DNA of 7,584 bases from Thermococcus sp. (GCA_027001105.1 JALTMZ010000223.1:1-7584), one strand, 5' to 3'. Shown: positions 1-7,550, numbered from the stretch's first letter. Program-made: numbers and translations. Notes: generated by a model not told the origin, from the letters alone.

Positions 1-10
1 GGTGAAACTT

Positions 11-1447
11 ATGAGGCTCACTGAACATCCTGTTCTTGATTTTCAAAAAAAGCGTGGCAGAAAAATTACAATCTATTTTGAAGGACAACCAGTTGAGGCA
101 TATGAAGGGGAGACAATAGTTATGGCATTACATGCTGCTGGTATAAGAGTCCTTGGATACAGTGTTCACAAACATAGACCTCGAGGCTTGTTCTGTGCAA
201 TTGGAAAGTGCTCCTCATGTTTAATGACAGTGAATGGAATTCCGAATGTAAGAACATGCATAACACTCGTTGAAGATGGCATGGATATAAGAATGCAACG
301 AGAGAAGCCAACACTGCCCAAGGATGCAAAACCTCCAGAATGGAGGGAGGCAGAAAAAGTTTCTGGTGATATAGTGATTATTGGTGGGGGACCTGCTGGA
401 CTTATGGCCGCAATAAATGCTGCTGATGCCGGAGCTAAGGTTATTCTTCTTGATGAAAACCCAATGCTTGGAGGTCAGTTGGTAAAGCAGACCCATAAGT
501 TCTTTGGAAAGAGGGAGCAGTTTGCAGGAGTTAGAGGAGTTAAAATAGCGGAAATTTTAGAGGAAGAGGTTAGAAAAAGAGAAAACATAGAGATTTTCCT
601 TGAAACTTCAGCGATAATGCTTCTTCAAGATGGAGATGAAAAGCTCGTAGTTGGAGTTAGGAAAAATAAAGAGCTCATTGAATTCAGAGGAAGAGCTGTT
701 ATTGTGGCAACTGGAGCAATGGAAAAGATGATACCTTTTGAGGGCAACGACTTGCCTGGTGTTTATGGAGCAGGAGCCATTCAGACATTAATGAACACAT
801 ATGGGGTCAAACCGGGAGATAGAGTTCTCATTGTTGGTGCCGGAAACGTTGGATTAATCTTAGCCTATCAGCTAATCCAAGCTGGCGTTGAAGTAAAGGC
901 TATAGTAGAAGCTATGCCAAAGATTGGAGGCTATTTCGTTCACGCAGCAAAGGTTAGAAGATTGGGTGTTCCAATTCTGACGAGACATACAATCCTTAGA
1001 GCTGAAGGGAAAGAAAAAGTTGAAAGAGCAGTTGTTGCTCAAATTGACGAAAAATGGAGGCCAATTCAGGGAACCGAGAAAGTATTTGATGTGGATGTTA
1101 TTGCCTTAGCCGTTGGACTAAGGCCGAGCATAGAGCTCCTTCACCAGGTCGGCTGTCAAATTAAATACGTCCCAGAGCTTGGAGGGCATGTTGTGATTAG
1201 AGACAGCAGAATGGAAACGACAATTAAGGGAATCTTTGTTGCTGGAGATTCAGCGGGAATTGAGGAGGCAACAACAGCAATGCTTGAAGGAAAGATAGCT
1301 GGAATTGCCGCTGCTCTGGAAATTGGCATTGCCCCACCAGAATGGCTCAAAGAGATAGAGAAAGCCCAGAAAGAGCTTGACGAGTTTAGAGCCGGACCAT
1401 TTGGTAGGAAAGTTCTTGAGGGTATTAAGAAGGTGGTGGTAGAATGA
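11..1447 (+). CDS. pdhA: Dye-linked L-proline dehydrogenase, alpha subunit (FAD/NAD-type flavoprotein with N-terminal [2Fe-2S] domain)
   Basis: This is the electron-transfer flavoprotein subunit of a cytoplasmic proline dehydrogenase complex. In the Thermococcus profundus enzyme, the part made of alpha and the two small subunits has dye-linked NADH dehydrogenase activity (recalled family knowledge). Counting from ATG 11, a Fer2_4-type [2Fe-2S] domain fills about residues 15-100, with Cys62, Cys67, Cys70 and Cys83. A GGGPAG dinucleotide-binding loop lies near 125-130, a second one (GAGNVG) near 276-281, and the late FAD motif ending VAGDSAG near 410-416. The start is uncertain. GTG at 2 is in frame, but ATG 11 has GGTG at 1-4 as a well-placed ribosome-binding site and fits the N-terminus of relatives. 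Sequence upstream of the window is not visible. The last bases overlap the next gene as ATGA. Related soxA, hcnB and ooxA-type proteins share this fold, so the substrate call depends on the whole operon. Confidence 0.88.
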   Translation: MRLTEHPVLDFQKKRGRKITIYFEGQPVEAYEGETIVMALHAAGIRVLGYSVHKHRPRGLFCAIGKCSSCLMTVNGIPNVRTCITLVEDGMDIRMQREKPTLPKDAKPPEWREAEKVSGDIVIIGGGPAGLMAAINAADAGAKVILLDENPMLGGQLVKQTHKFFGKREQFAGVRGVKIAEILEEEVRKRENIEIFLETSAIMLLQDGDEKLVVGVRKNKELIEFRGRAVIVATGAMEKMIPFEGNDLPGVYGAGAIQTLMNTYGVKPGDRVLIVGAGNVGLILAYQLIQAGVEVKAIVEAMPKIGGYFVHAAKVRRLGVPILTRHTILRAEGKEKVERAVVAQIDEKWRPIQGTEKVFDVDVIALAVGLRPSIELLHQVGCQIKYVPELGGHVVIRDSRMETTIKGIFVAGDSAGIEEATTAMLEGKIAGIAAALEIGIAPPEWLKEIEKAQKELDEFRAGPFGRKVLEGIKKVVVE

Positions 1448-1950
1448 GTGAAATCCCCCACTACCTCAGAGAGGGATTCATAACAGTTGAAGAGCTCAGG
1501 CAAGTCATAGAGCTTCCCAGCGAGGAGCGCTTGAGGAAAAGACCTGTTGCAATTCCTGAATGCCCTCAGAAAATTCCGTGCACGCCATGTAAGGAAATCT
1601 GCCCTACAAATGCTGTTCTCATGGAAAACCCGAATGCAATTCCAATCGTTGATTACGAGAAGTGCATCGGCTGTTCTCTCTGTGTGCAGATTTGTCCCGG
1701 CTTGGCATTCTTCATGATTCACTACGTTGGTGATAAAGCCAGAGTTACTATGCCACATGAGCTCTTACCAGTTCCAAAGGTTGGGGAGGAAGTGATTTTG
1801 CTCAACAGGGTCGGAGAAGAAGTAGGAAGAGGGAAAGTGATTACAGTGGTACCAAGAGAGAAGAGCAAGGGAGATACGCCAATAATAACGGTTGAAATGC
1901 CAATTGAACTTGCGTGGGATGTTAGGACTGTCAGGGTGGTGAGAGAATGA
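1444..1950 (+). CDS. pdhF: Ferredoxin-like small subunit of the proline dehydrogenase complex (two [4Fe-4S] sites)
   Basis: This 168-residue iron-sulfur protein probably relays electrons between flavins of the complex. Eight cysteines fall into two groups. Cys40, Cys46, Cys49 and Cys53-Pro form a first motif with an unusual CX5CX2CX3CP spacing. Cys74, Cys77, Cys80 and Cys84-Pro form a standard CX2CX2CX3CP motif. Both are compatible with [4Fe-4S] clusters. Residues about 95-168 carry no cysteines and look like a small beta-rich domain (alternating Val/Ile, Gly-Glu turns) that plain ferredoxins lack. The start is set by GGTGGTGGT at 1432-1440 and by the ATGA overlap with the alpha stop codon. 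The symbol follows the T. profundus pdhA-F-X-B order as I recall it. Which of the two small subunits is called gamma and which delta is not settled here. Confidence 0.82.
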   Translation: MSEIPHYLREGFITVEELRQVIELPSEERLRKRPVAIPECPQKIPCTPCKEICPTNAVLMENPNAIPIVDYEKCIGCSLCVQICPGLAFFMIHYVGDKARVTMPHELLPVPKVGEEVILLNRVGEEVGRGKVITVVPREKSKGDTPIITVEMPIELAWDVRTVRVVRE

Positions 1951-2240
1951 GCGATAAGAAAAACATCATAATCTGCCGCTGTAATGAAGTAGCTCAGGAG
2001 GAAATTGAGGCTCTAATAGACCAGGGAGTCACTGACATCGAAATGATAAAGAGGCTTTTAAGGATAGGCATGGGGCCGTGCCAAGGGAGGACCTGCCTTC
2101 CAATGGTTATCTCGATCCTTTCAAGAAAAACTGGTAAAAAACCAGATGAGATCAAGCTTCCTGCAACAAGAATTCCCGTGAGACCCGTTCCAGCCGGAGT
2201 ATTGGTGGGTGAGATGGAGAGTGATGGAAATGAAGAGTAG
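1947..2240 (+). CDS. pdhX: BFD-like [2Fe-2S] small subunit of the proline dehydrogenase complex
   Basis: This 97-residue protein belongs to the bacterioferritin-associated ferredoxin (Fer2_BFD) type. It has Cys10 and Cys12 (CXC), then Cys45 and Cys50 (CX4C) within a GMGPCQGRTC segment, the usual four-cysteine set for a [2Fe-2S] cluster. In the related two-subunit Pyrococcus horikoshii enzyme the same kind of domain is fused to the C-terminus of alpha (from memory), so this is the unfused state. The Pro-rich tail (about residues 71-85, RIPVRPVP) resembles the end of that fused domain. The start is set by GGTGGTGA at 1935-1942, four bases before ATG, and by an ATGA overlap with the upstream stop. 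Its 3' end overlaps the start of the beta gene. It probably docks on alpha and carries electrons. Confidence 0.82.
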   Translation: MSDKKNIIICRCNEVAQEEIEALIDQGVTDIEMIKRLLRIGMGPCQGRTCLPMVISILSRKTGKKPDEIKLPATRIPVRPVPAGVLVGEMESDGNEE

Positions 2241-3399
2241 AGCTGAAGTTGTCATTATTGGTGGAGGCGTCATTGGACTCTCAATAGCTTACCATTTAGG
2301 AAAGCTTGGTGTTGAAGACGTTGTTGTCCTTGAGAAGAACTACATAGGTTCAGGTTCAACCTTCAGATGTGCCTCTGGAATCAGAGCACAATTTACCGAT
2401 GAAGCAAATATAAAGCTTCAAAAGTATAACATCGAGAGATGGAAGAGGCTTAGTGATGAGCTTGAGCATGATATAAACTTCAAACAGAGCGGATATCTAT
2501 TCTTAGCAACAAGTGAGGAGGAAGTTGAAGTATTTAAGAAAAATATAAAACTCCAGAACAGGCTTGGAGTCCCTACAAGGCTCATTGGCATGGACGAGGC
2601 AAAGGAAATTGTCCCACCCCTTAATACGGAGCCTTTCTTAGCGGGTGCATGGAACCCTGAAGATGGCAAGGCAAGTCCATTCCACGTTGTTTACGGGTTT
2701 GCAAAGAAAGCAAAAGAGTTTGGCGTTGAGATTTACGAATATACACCAGCGGTTGATATATTGGTGGAAAAGGGCGAAATAAAAGGGGTTAAAACGGAAA
2801 AAGGCATAATAAAGACTGGAATAGTAGTTAACGCTGCAAATGCATGGGCACCTGTGGTAAATGAAATGGCTGGGCTGAAGAGAGATTTTATCCCAATAAA
2901 GCCGTACAAACATCAACTTGTCAAAACTGAGCCAATAGCAGAGGGGCAAATTGAACCATTGACGTGCCCTCCTGCATGGAATGACTCTTATGTCATCCAA
3001 GACGGTGAAGATGGTGGCGTCATTTGCGGAACTGGGCTTGAAAAGCTCACTCATTTAGATGATGTTCAACCCACATATGACTTTATGCGGGAAGTCCTTA
3101 AGTGGGCAACAAAAATTATTCCTGCTTTGAAATATGTTCACGTCGTTAGGCAGTGGGCTGGGTTCTATGCCAAGACACCAGACAGTAATCCAGCAATTGG
3201 AAAGATTAACTACATTGATGGATTTTATATAGCTGCAGGTTTCAGTGGGCACGGTTTCATGATGGCACCAGGAGTTGGTGAGGCTATAGCGGAATTGATT
3301 GTAAAAGGAAAGTCAAAGGTACCACTTGATTGGGACTGGTACGACCCACACAGGTTTGAGCGTGGAGAATTGAGAAGTGCAGCATTCCAGATTGGTTGA
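2230..3399 (+). CDS. pdhB: Dye-linked L-proline dehydrogenase, catalytic beta subunit (DAO-family FAD oxidoreductase)
   Basis: This is the proline-oxidising subunit, converting L-proline to 1-pyrroline-5-carboxylate with electrons going to FAD. It belongs to the D-amino-acid oxidase / sarcosine oxidase / glycine oxidase fold. The N-terminal Rossmann loop GGGVIG is at residues 11-16 and its acidic ribose-binding partner is Glu35. A GSGSTFRC stretch follows at about 40-47. The C-terminal GFSGHGFMMAPG segment, at about 337-348, is the usual FAD-contacting end of the family. These stretches and the ending RGELRSAA match the P. horikoshii beta subunit closely, from memory. The start is ambiguous: in-frame GTG 2209, GTG 2221, ATG 2224 and ATG 2230 are all possible. 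ATG 2230 (389 residues) was chosen because GTGAT at 2221-2225 gives a four-base spacing like the previous gene, and the length fits relatives. It overlaps pdhX by about 11 bases and is the last gene of the operon. Confidence 0.88.
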   Translation: MKSRAEVVIIGGGVIGLSIAYHLGKLGVEDVVVLEKNYIGSGSTFRCASGIRAQFTDEANIKLQKYNIERWKRLSDELEHDINFKQSGYLFLATSEEEVEVFKKNIKLQNRLGVPTRLIGMDEAKEIVPPLNTEPFLAGAWNPEDGKASPFHVVYGFAKKAKEFGVEIYEYTPAVDILVEKGEIKGVKTEKGIIKTGIVVNAANAWAPVVNEMAGLKRDFIPIKPYKHQLVKTEPIAEGQIEPLTCPPAWNDSYVIQDGEDGGVICGTGLEKLTHLDDVQPTYDFMREVLKWATKIIPALKYVHVVRQWAGFYAKTPDSNPAIGKINYIDGFYIAAGFSGHGFMMAPGVGEAIAELIVKGKSKVPLDWDWYDPHRFERGELRSAAFQIG

Positions 3400-3407
3400 T
3401 TTCTGAT

Positions 3408-3426
3408 TCTTTTTTGAGTTTATTTT
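3408..3426 (+). terminator. T-rich terminator of the proline dehydrogenase operon
   Basis: Nine bases after the beta stop codon the plus strand has T6 at 3410-3415, TTT at 3419-3421 and TTTT at 3423-3426, without a strong hairpin before it. Archaeal RNA polymerase terminates at T-runs of this kind without needing a stem. The position just after the operon supports the call. Confidence 0.6.
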
Positions 3427-3691
3427 AAATTGCTCTCGTGGTAGGAGCCATTAGAGTTGGAGAAGTCACACTGACGTCATCTGGTACAATCTCCTAAAGC
3501 GTTACACGAACACTTGATTTTTCTATTTTTCTCATAACTAAGATTCTTTGTTCTCTCACTTGGTTGAGTCTCATGAGAGTGTAATCCCGTAATTTTGCAC
3601 TACAAAGCTTGACCAAAGAGTTAATTTCTCTAAATACGCTAAAACGATCTGGCATGTCTTCCCAAAAATAGAAACTCAAAGCGGGTTTAAC
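3425..3691 (-). pseudogene. Possible decayed reading frame, unrecognised
   Basis: On the minus strand one frame runs from about 3691 to a stop at 3425, broken only by an in-frame TAG at 3494-3496 (upstream stop at 3692-3694). The part before the TAG translates to a charged, helix-like sequence with KLRDYTLMRLNQVREQR in the middle. The part after it reads EIVPDDVSVTSPTLMAP before stopping. The codons resemble those of the neighbours (AGA, GAA, AAA). There is no ATG with a ribosome-binding site at the start of the frame; a TTG at 3677-3679 and an internal ATG at about residue 9 are the only candidates. I do not recognise the family. It may be a remnant of a gene, or an open stretch by chance. 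The rest of 3427-3740 shows no other gene. Confidence 0.25.
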
Positions 3692-3742
3692 TCAAGAAAT
3701 CAGCTTTTCTTTTAATCCCCTTCGGGAGTTATTCCTAACAGT

Positions 3743-3747
3743 AAAAA
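3743..3747 (-). terminator. Possible minus-strand T5 terminator downstream of the tRNA and hairpins
   Basis: The minus strand has a run of five Ts here, about 145 bases past the tRNA-Leu 3' end and just after the last of the GC-rich hairpins. It is the first T-run of that length met by a polymerase leaving the tRNA, so it is a reasonable end for a tRNA-hairpin transcript. Evidence is positional only. Confidence 0.3.
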
Positions 3748-3757
3748 TATTGGGGGT

Positions 3758-3829
3758 CGTGGGGGCGTTAGCCCCCCCAGTAAGTTAAGAGGAAAGGAAG
3801 GGCGTGGGAAACGTAGTTTCCCCAGTAGT
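3758..3829. repeat. Two imperfect tandem copies of a hairpin unit with compensating stem changes
   Basis: Two units 45 bases apart share the flanks CGTGGG on the left and CCCCAGTA on the right (25 bases each, at 3758-3782 and 3803-3827). Copy 1 folds as GGGGGC, loop GTTA, GCCCCC (3761-3776). Copy 2 folds as GGGAAAC, loop GTA, GTTTCCC (3806-3822). The inner bases differ on both arms in a way that preserves pairing, which suggests that the fold is conserved rather than the exact bases. On the minus strand the units lie downstream of tRNA-Leu. They could be RNA structure in a tRNA-linked transcript, a small noncoding RNA, or a short dispersed repeat. The sequence does not say which strand is transcribed. 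Confidence 0.6.
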
Positions 3830-3859
3830 GGAGAAGGGTTGGGGAGAAGGCAGAGAGAA

Positions 3860-3883
3860 GAGGGGAAGGAGAACCTTCCCCTC
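3860..3883 (-). other. Ten-base-pair hairpin immediately past the tRNA-Leu 3' end
   Basis: GAGGGGAAGG at 3860-3869 pairs perfectly with CCTTCCCCTC at 3874-3883 around a four-base loop. Read on the minus strand it starts six bases after the encoded CCA and is followed by a pyrimidine-rich stretch. It may take part in termination or in 3'-end processing of the tRNA precursor. It lacks the flanks of the two hairpin units further downstream, so it is kept separate. Confidence 0.55.
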
Positions 3884-3889
3884 GTCATC

Positions 3890-3977
3890 TGGTGCGGGGG
3901 CCGGGATTTGAACCCGGGAACCCCTGCGGGACGGGACCCTAAATCCCGCGCCTTTGACCAGGCTCGGCAACCCCCGC
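3890..3977 (-). tRNA. tRNA-Leu, anticodon UAG, with encoded CCA
   Basis: The minus strand folds as a full class II tRNA. The acceptor stem GCGGGGG (3971-3977) pairs with CCCCCGC (3894-3900), and the D arm closes GCC with GGC. The anticodon stem CGGGA/TCCCG (on the plus strand 3944-3948 and 3932-3936) encloses loop TTTAGGG, which gives anticodon UAG reading CUA. A 14-base variable arm can form a CCC-GGG stem, as expected for leucine. The T arm CCGGG-TTCAAAT-CCCGG is standard. The discriminator is A73 (3893), conserved in leucine tRNAs, and CCA is encoded at 3890-3892. No intron is seen. A TATA box lies about 28 bases upstream of the mature 5' end. Confidence 0.96.
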
Positions 3978-3994
3978 CCGAATTTTATCAGCTA

Positions 3995-4015
3995 CCTGCA
4001 ATATTTAAAGGTTTC
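3995..4015 (-). promoter_or_regulatory. tRNA-Leu promoter (BRE and TATA box)
   Basis: Read on the minus strand, GAAACC (plus 4010-4015) followed by TTTAAATAT (plus 4001-4009) is a strong archaeal BRE-TATA pair. Its centre is about 28 bases from the mature tRNA 5' end at 3977. Transcription should therefore begin near 3978-3981, leaving almost no 5' leader. Confidence 0.75.
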
Positions 4016-4018
4016 TGA

Positions 4019-5122
<1,104 letters not shown>

Positions 5123-5131
5123 GTGGTTGCG

Positions 5132-6229
5132 ATGGCAAATGCCTTGGTATTTCATGCAAACCTTCAGTACGCTGAAATTCCAAAGAGTGAGATTCCAAAA
5201 GTTGTTGAGAAGTCATATATCCCAACAATCTTGGAGCTCATAAAAAGCGAGATTCCTTTTGCTTTAAACATTACGGGTTTTTCTCTACAGTATTTGCCAA
5301 AAGACCTGATAACGCTCATAAAAGAAGGTATTGAAAGCGACTTGGTTGAGATTACTGGCACTGCTTACACTCATGCTATTCTGCCTCTCCTCTCCTTGGA
5401 TAGGGTTGAGGCACAGATAATGAAAGACAGGGCAGTTAAAGAGAGAACCTTTGAAGTGAAACCGAAGACCTTCTGGCTTCCCGAATTAGCTTACGATCCT
5501 ATAATACCTGCTATCTTAAGAGACTGTGGCTATGATGAAGTTTTTGTTGATGGGGAAGCGTTGCTTTTCTCAAACCACTTAAATTCAGCAATTAAGCCCA
5601 TAAAACCCCTTTATCCGCATTTGATTAAAGCGCAAAGGGGGCAAAGATTTGTCTATTGGAATTACCTTCTCGGTCTGAGAGAATTAAAAAGTGCAATAAA
5701 GCTTGTATTTGGTGGGAAAGTTACTCTCAAGGCGGTAAAAGAAATAACAGGCATCCCAGTGTGGGTAGCAGTTAACACTGCTGTCATGCTCGGAATAGGT
5801 GGGTTTCCGCTGATGAACGTTAAGAAAGCCGTGAAGTGGATTAAGGGACTGGACGAAATAGTATTATACGGTACTGATCTGGAATTTTTTGGATACAGGG
5901 ATTTGGCAGGTTATGTTTTGAGCATCCAGAAGCTCAGAGAGTTAATAAATGAGCTCAACAATGAGATTGTTCTTCCAAGCACGCTGAAACACAGTGGAAG
6001 GAGTCTTTATCTAAGAACTTCAAGCTGGGCACCAGACAAAGGTCTGGATATTTGGACAAAAGATTGGGGGAATCAAAGACTGAACATGCTTTCGTGGGAG
6101 TTGAAGTGGGAACATGCGTTTTTGGCTGAAAACAGTGATGCCCGCGGTTGGGAGCCACTGGCTGAGAGAAGATTAGATGCGTTTAGAGCTATTTATCAAG
6201 CCTGGAGGGAGGGTTATGGGAAACATTAG
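5132..6229 (+). CDS. galA: Alpha-galactosidase, glycoside hydrolase family 57
   Basis: Hydrolyses terminal alpha-galactosyl residues and releases galactose for the galactokinase encoded just upstream. The 365-residue protein closely resembles the small GH57 alpha-galactosidase of P. furiosus (364 residues, also beside galK), from memory. GH57 features are visible. His8 lies near the N-terminus (LVFHANLQ). The WLPELAY segment carries Glu118, which corresponds to the catalytic nucleophile. LYGTDLEFFGYR carries Asp249, the likely acid/base. There is no signal peptide or membrane segment, so it should be cytoplasmic. The start ATG 5132 is set by AGGTGGT at 5121-5127; an in-frame GTG at 5123 lacks spacing for a ribosome-binding site. 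The gap to galK is nine bases, and its 3' end overlaps the transporter gene. Older annotations may call such proteins alpha-amylase. Confidence 0.9.
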   Translation: MANALVFHANLQYAEIPKSEIPKVVEKSYIPTILELIKSEIPFALNITGFSLQYLPKDLITLIKEGIESDLVEITGTAYTHAILPLLSLDRVEAQIMKDRAVKERTFEVKPKTFWLPELAYDPIIPAILRDCGYDEVFVDGEALLFSNHLNSAIKPIKPLYPHLIKAQRGQRFVYWNYLLGLRELKSAIKLVFGGKVTLKAVKEITGIPVWVAVNTAVMLGIGGFPLMNVKKAVKWIKGLDEIVLYGTDLEFFGYRDLAGYVLSIQKLRELINELNNEIVLPSTLKHSGRSLYLRTSSWAPDKGLDIWTKDWGNQRLNMLSWELKWEHAFLAENSDARGWEPLAERRLDAFRAIYQAWREGYGKH

Positions 6230-7550
6230 ACGTAGGGTATCTATTGTGCTCCTTATTTTGATGGCTGCTTTTTTGATGGCGGATCAAAACCTTCTGCCCC
6301 CAAACTATCAGCAGATTATGCAGGAGTTCGGCATAAGCGAAACCCAAATGGGATTAGTTTCGACTATCTTTGTTGCAACAAGTGCATTGATAACACTTCT
6401 CTGGGGGTTCCTTTCAGACATCGGACGCAGGAAAAAGCTTCTTGTAATTGGTGTCCTAATCGGGGAAATTCCATGTTTCTTAACAGCATTTGTTCACAGC
6501 TATTGGCAGCTTTTGCTCATGCGTCTTTTTACTGGAATCGGAGTTGGTTCAATAATTCCGATAGGATATTCTCTGATAGCGGATATGTTTGAGGAAGAGC
6601 ACAGAGGAAAAGGCTATGCATATATCCAGACGGCTTTTGGATTTGGAACGCTCTTTGGAATGATAATTGCCGGACTAATAGCGAGCTGGAGACCGCCGTT
6701 TATAATAGCATCAGTTCCAAACTTTATCCTTGCACCTTTGTTTTACCTGATAGCGGAAGAACCTAAGAGAGGGGGAGGGGAAAAAGTCCTGAAAGAGGTT
6801 CTCGAAAAAGGTTACGAGTACACTTACAAGCTCAGCTGGGATGCTGTTAAAAAGTCGTTCCAAACAAAGACGAATCTTCTGATATTTCTCCAGGGATTAA
6901 GTGGAACTGTTCCATGGGGTGTTTTAATGTACTGGCTGGTTTCATTCCTTATCGTCACGAGGGGAATGGCAAAAGACACAGCAACATTTGTTCTGCTAAT
7001 TTTAGGGATTGCGACAGTTATAGGAACTCTTATCGGCGGTTTTGTTGGGGATTACTTTGAAGGAAAGATAAGAGGGGGCAGAGCGATTGTAACGGGCTTG
7101 GCAATATTCTTAGGTATGCTTGCGGCGATAGGAATTATTATATATCCCCTTCCAAGTCAGCTCAGTATTAAAGGCTGGATTGCCCTTGCACTTTATTCAC
7201 TTCTCTTTCTTCAGCTTGTGAGCTTTGCTGGGCCGAACGTTACGGCAATAATTTCTCAGGTTAACCTCCCCGAGGACAGGGGCACTGTCTTCGGAGTCTT
7301 CAACATAATAGATAACGTTGGAAAAGCTCTTGGTCCTCTTTTCGGGGGTTTCCTGATAGAAATGCTCAGAAATGCTGGCTATTCGAATGCTTTAGCTTAT
7401 GAATATGCCCTCATAATTGGCTCGCTCTTCTGGATTCCGTGTGCTTTGGTCTGGCTGTGGATTAGAAGGCAGTACCCGGAAGACAGGGATAGGATTCAAG
7501 AGATTTTAAAGAAAAGAGCCGAAGAAATTTTGAGGAGGGAAGAATCATGA
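6216..7550 (+). CDS. Major facilitator superfamily transporter, probable galactoside or galactose permease
   Basis: An inner-membrane secondary transporter of 444 residues with about twelve hydrophobic segments, split by a charged central loop at about residues 181-220. The MFS motif A between helices 2 and 3 is present as GFLSDIGRRK (64-73). A weaker repeat (GGFVGDYFEGK, about 274-284) appears in the second half. The N-terminus (MADQNLLPPN) and overall pattern resemble Spinster-like or hexose-type carriers, but the substrate cannot be read from sequence. Its place directly after galK and galA suggests uptake of galactose or an alpha-galactoside, which is inference. The start ATG 6216 follows GGAGGGAGGG at 6204-6213. 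It overlaps the end of galA by 14 bases. An upstream in-frame ATG at 6177 lacks such a site and would add a non-hydrophobic stretch. The tail is highly charged. Confidence 0.85.
   Translation: MGNIRRRVSIVLLILMAAFLMADQNLLPPNYQQIMQEFGISETQMGLVSTIFVATSALITLLWGFLSDIGRRKKLLVIGVLIGEIPCFLTAFVHSYWQLLLMRLFTGIGVGSIIPIGYSLIADMFEEEHRGKGYAYIQTAFGFGTLFGMIIAGLIASWRPPFIIASVPNFILAPLFYLIAEEPKRGGGEKVLKEVLEKGYEYTYKLSWDAVKKSFQTKTNLLIFLQGLSGTVPWGVLMYWLVSFLIVTRGMAKDTATFVLLILGIATVIGTLIGGFVGDYFEGKIRGGRAIVTGLAIFLGMLAAIGIIIYPLPSQLSIKGWIALALYSLLFLQLVSFAGPNVTAIISQVNLPEDRGTVFGVFNIIDNVGKALGPLFGGFLIEMLRNAGYSNALAYEYALIIGSLFWIPCALVWLWIRRQYPEDRDRIQEILKKRAEEILRREES

Noticed and set aside
1156..1758. Minus-strand open frame of 200 codons opposite the alpha and ferredoxin genes
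   Set aside because: It lies antisense to two well-supported genes and spans their junction, has a composition unlike a real protein and no matching promoter or ribosome-binding site.
2638..3054. Minus-strand open frame of 138 codons opposite the beta subunit gene
   Set aside because: It is a shadow of the conserved beta gene, rich in Cys, Phe and Tyr as antisense frames of AT-rich genes often are.
3472..3479. Eight-base palindrome TGACGTCA
   Set aside because: It is short, far from any promoter on either strand, and expected by chance at this length over the window.
3716..3727. CCCC-TTC-GGG element that looks like a UUCG-type hairpin
   Set aside because: Only two or three pairs can form and the flanks do not extend the stem.
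3785..3970. Minus-strand open frame of 61 codons across the tRNA-Leu gene
   Set aside because: It reads through the tRNA and hairpins; its RGSRVQIPAPAP stretch is the classic translation of a tRNA T arm and acceptor stem.
6177..6215. Upstream ATG that would lengthen the MFS transporter by 13 residues
   Set aside because: No ribosome-binding site precedes it, while GGAGGGAGGG sits at the right distance before ATG 6216.
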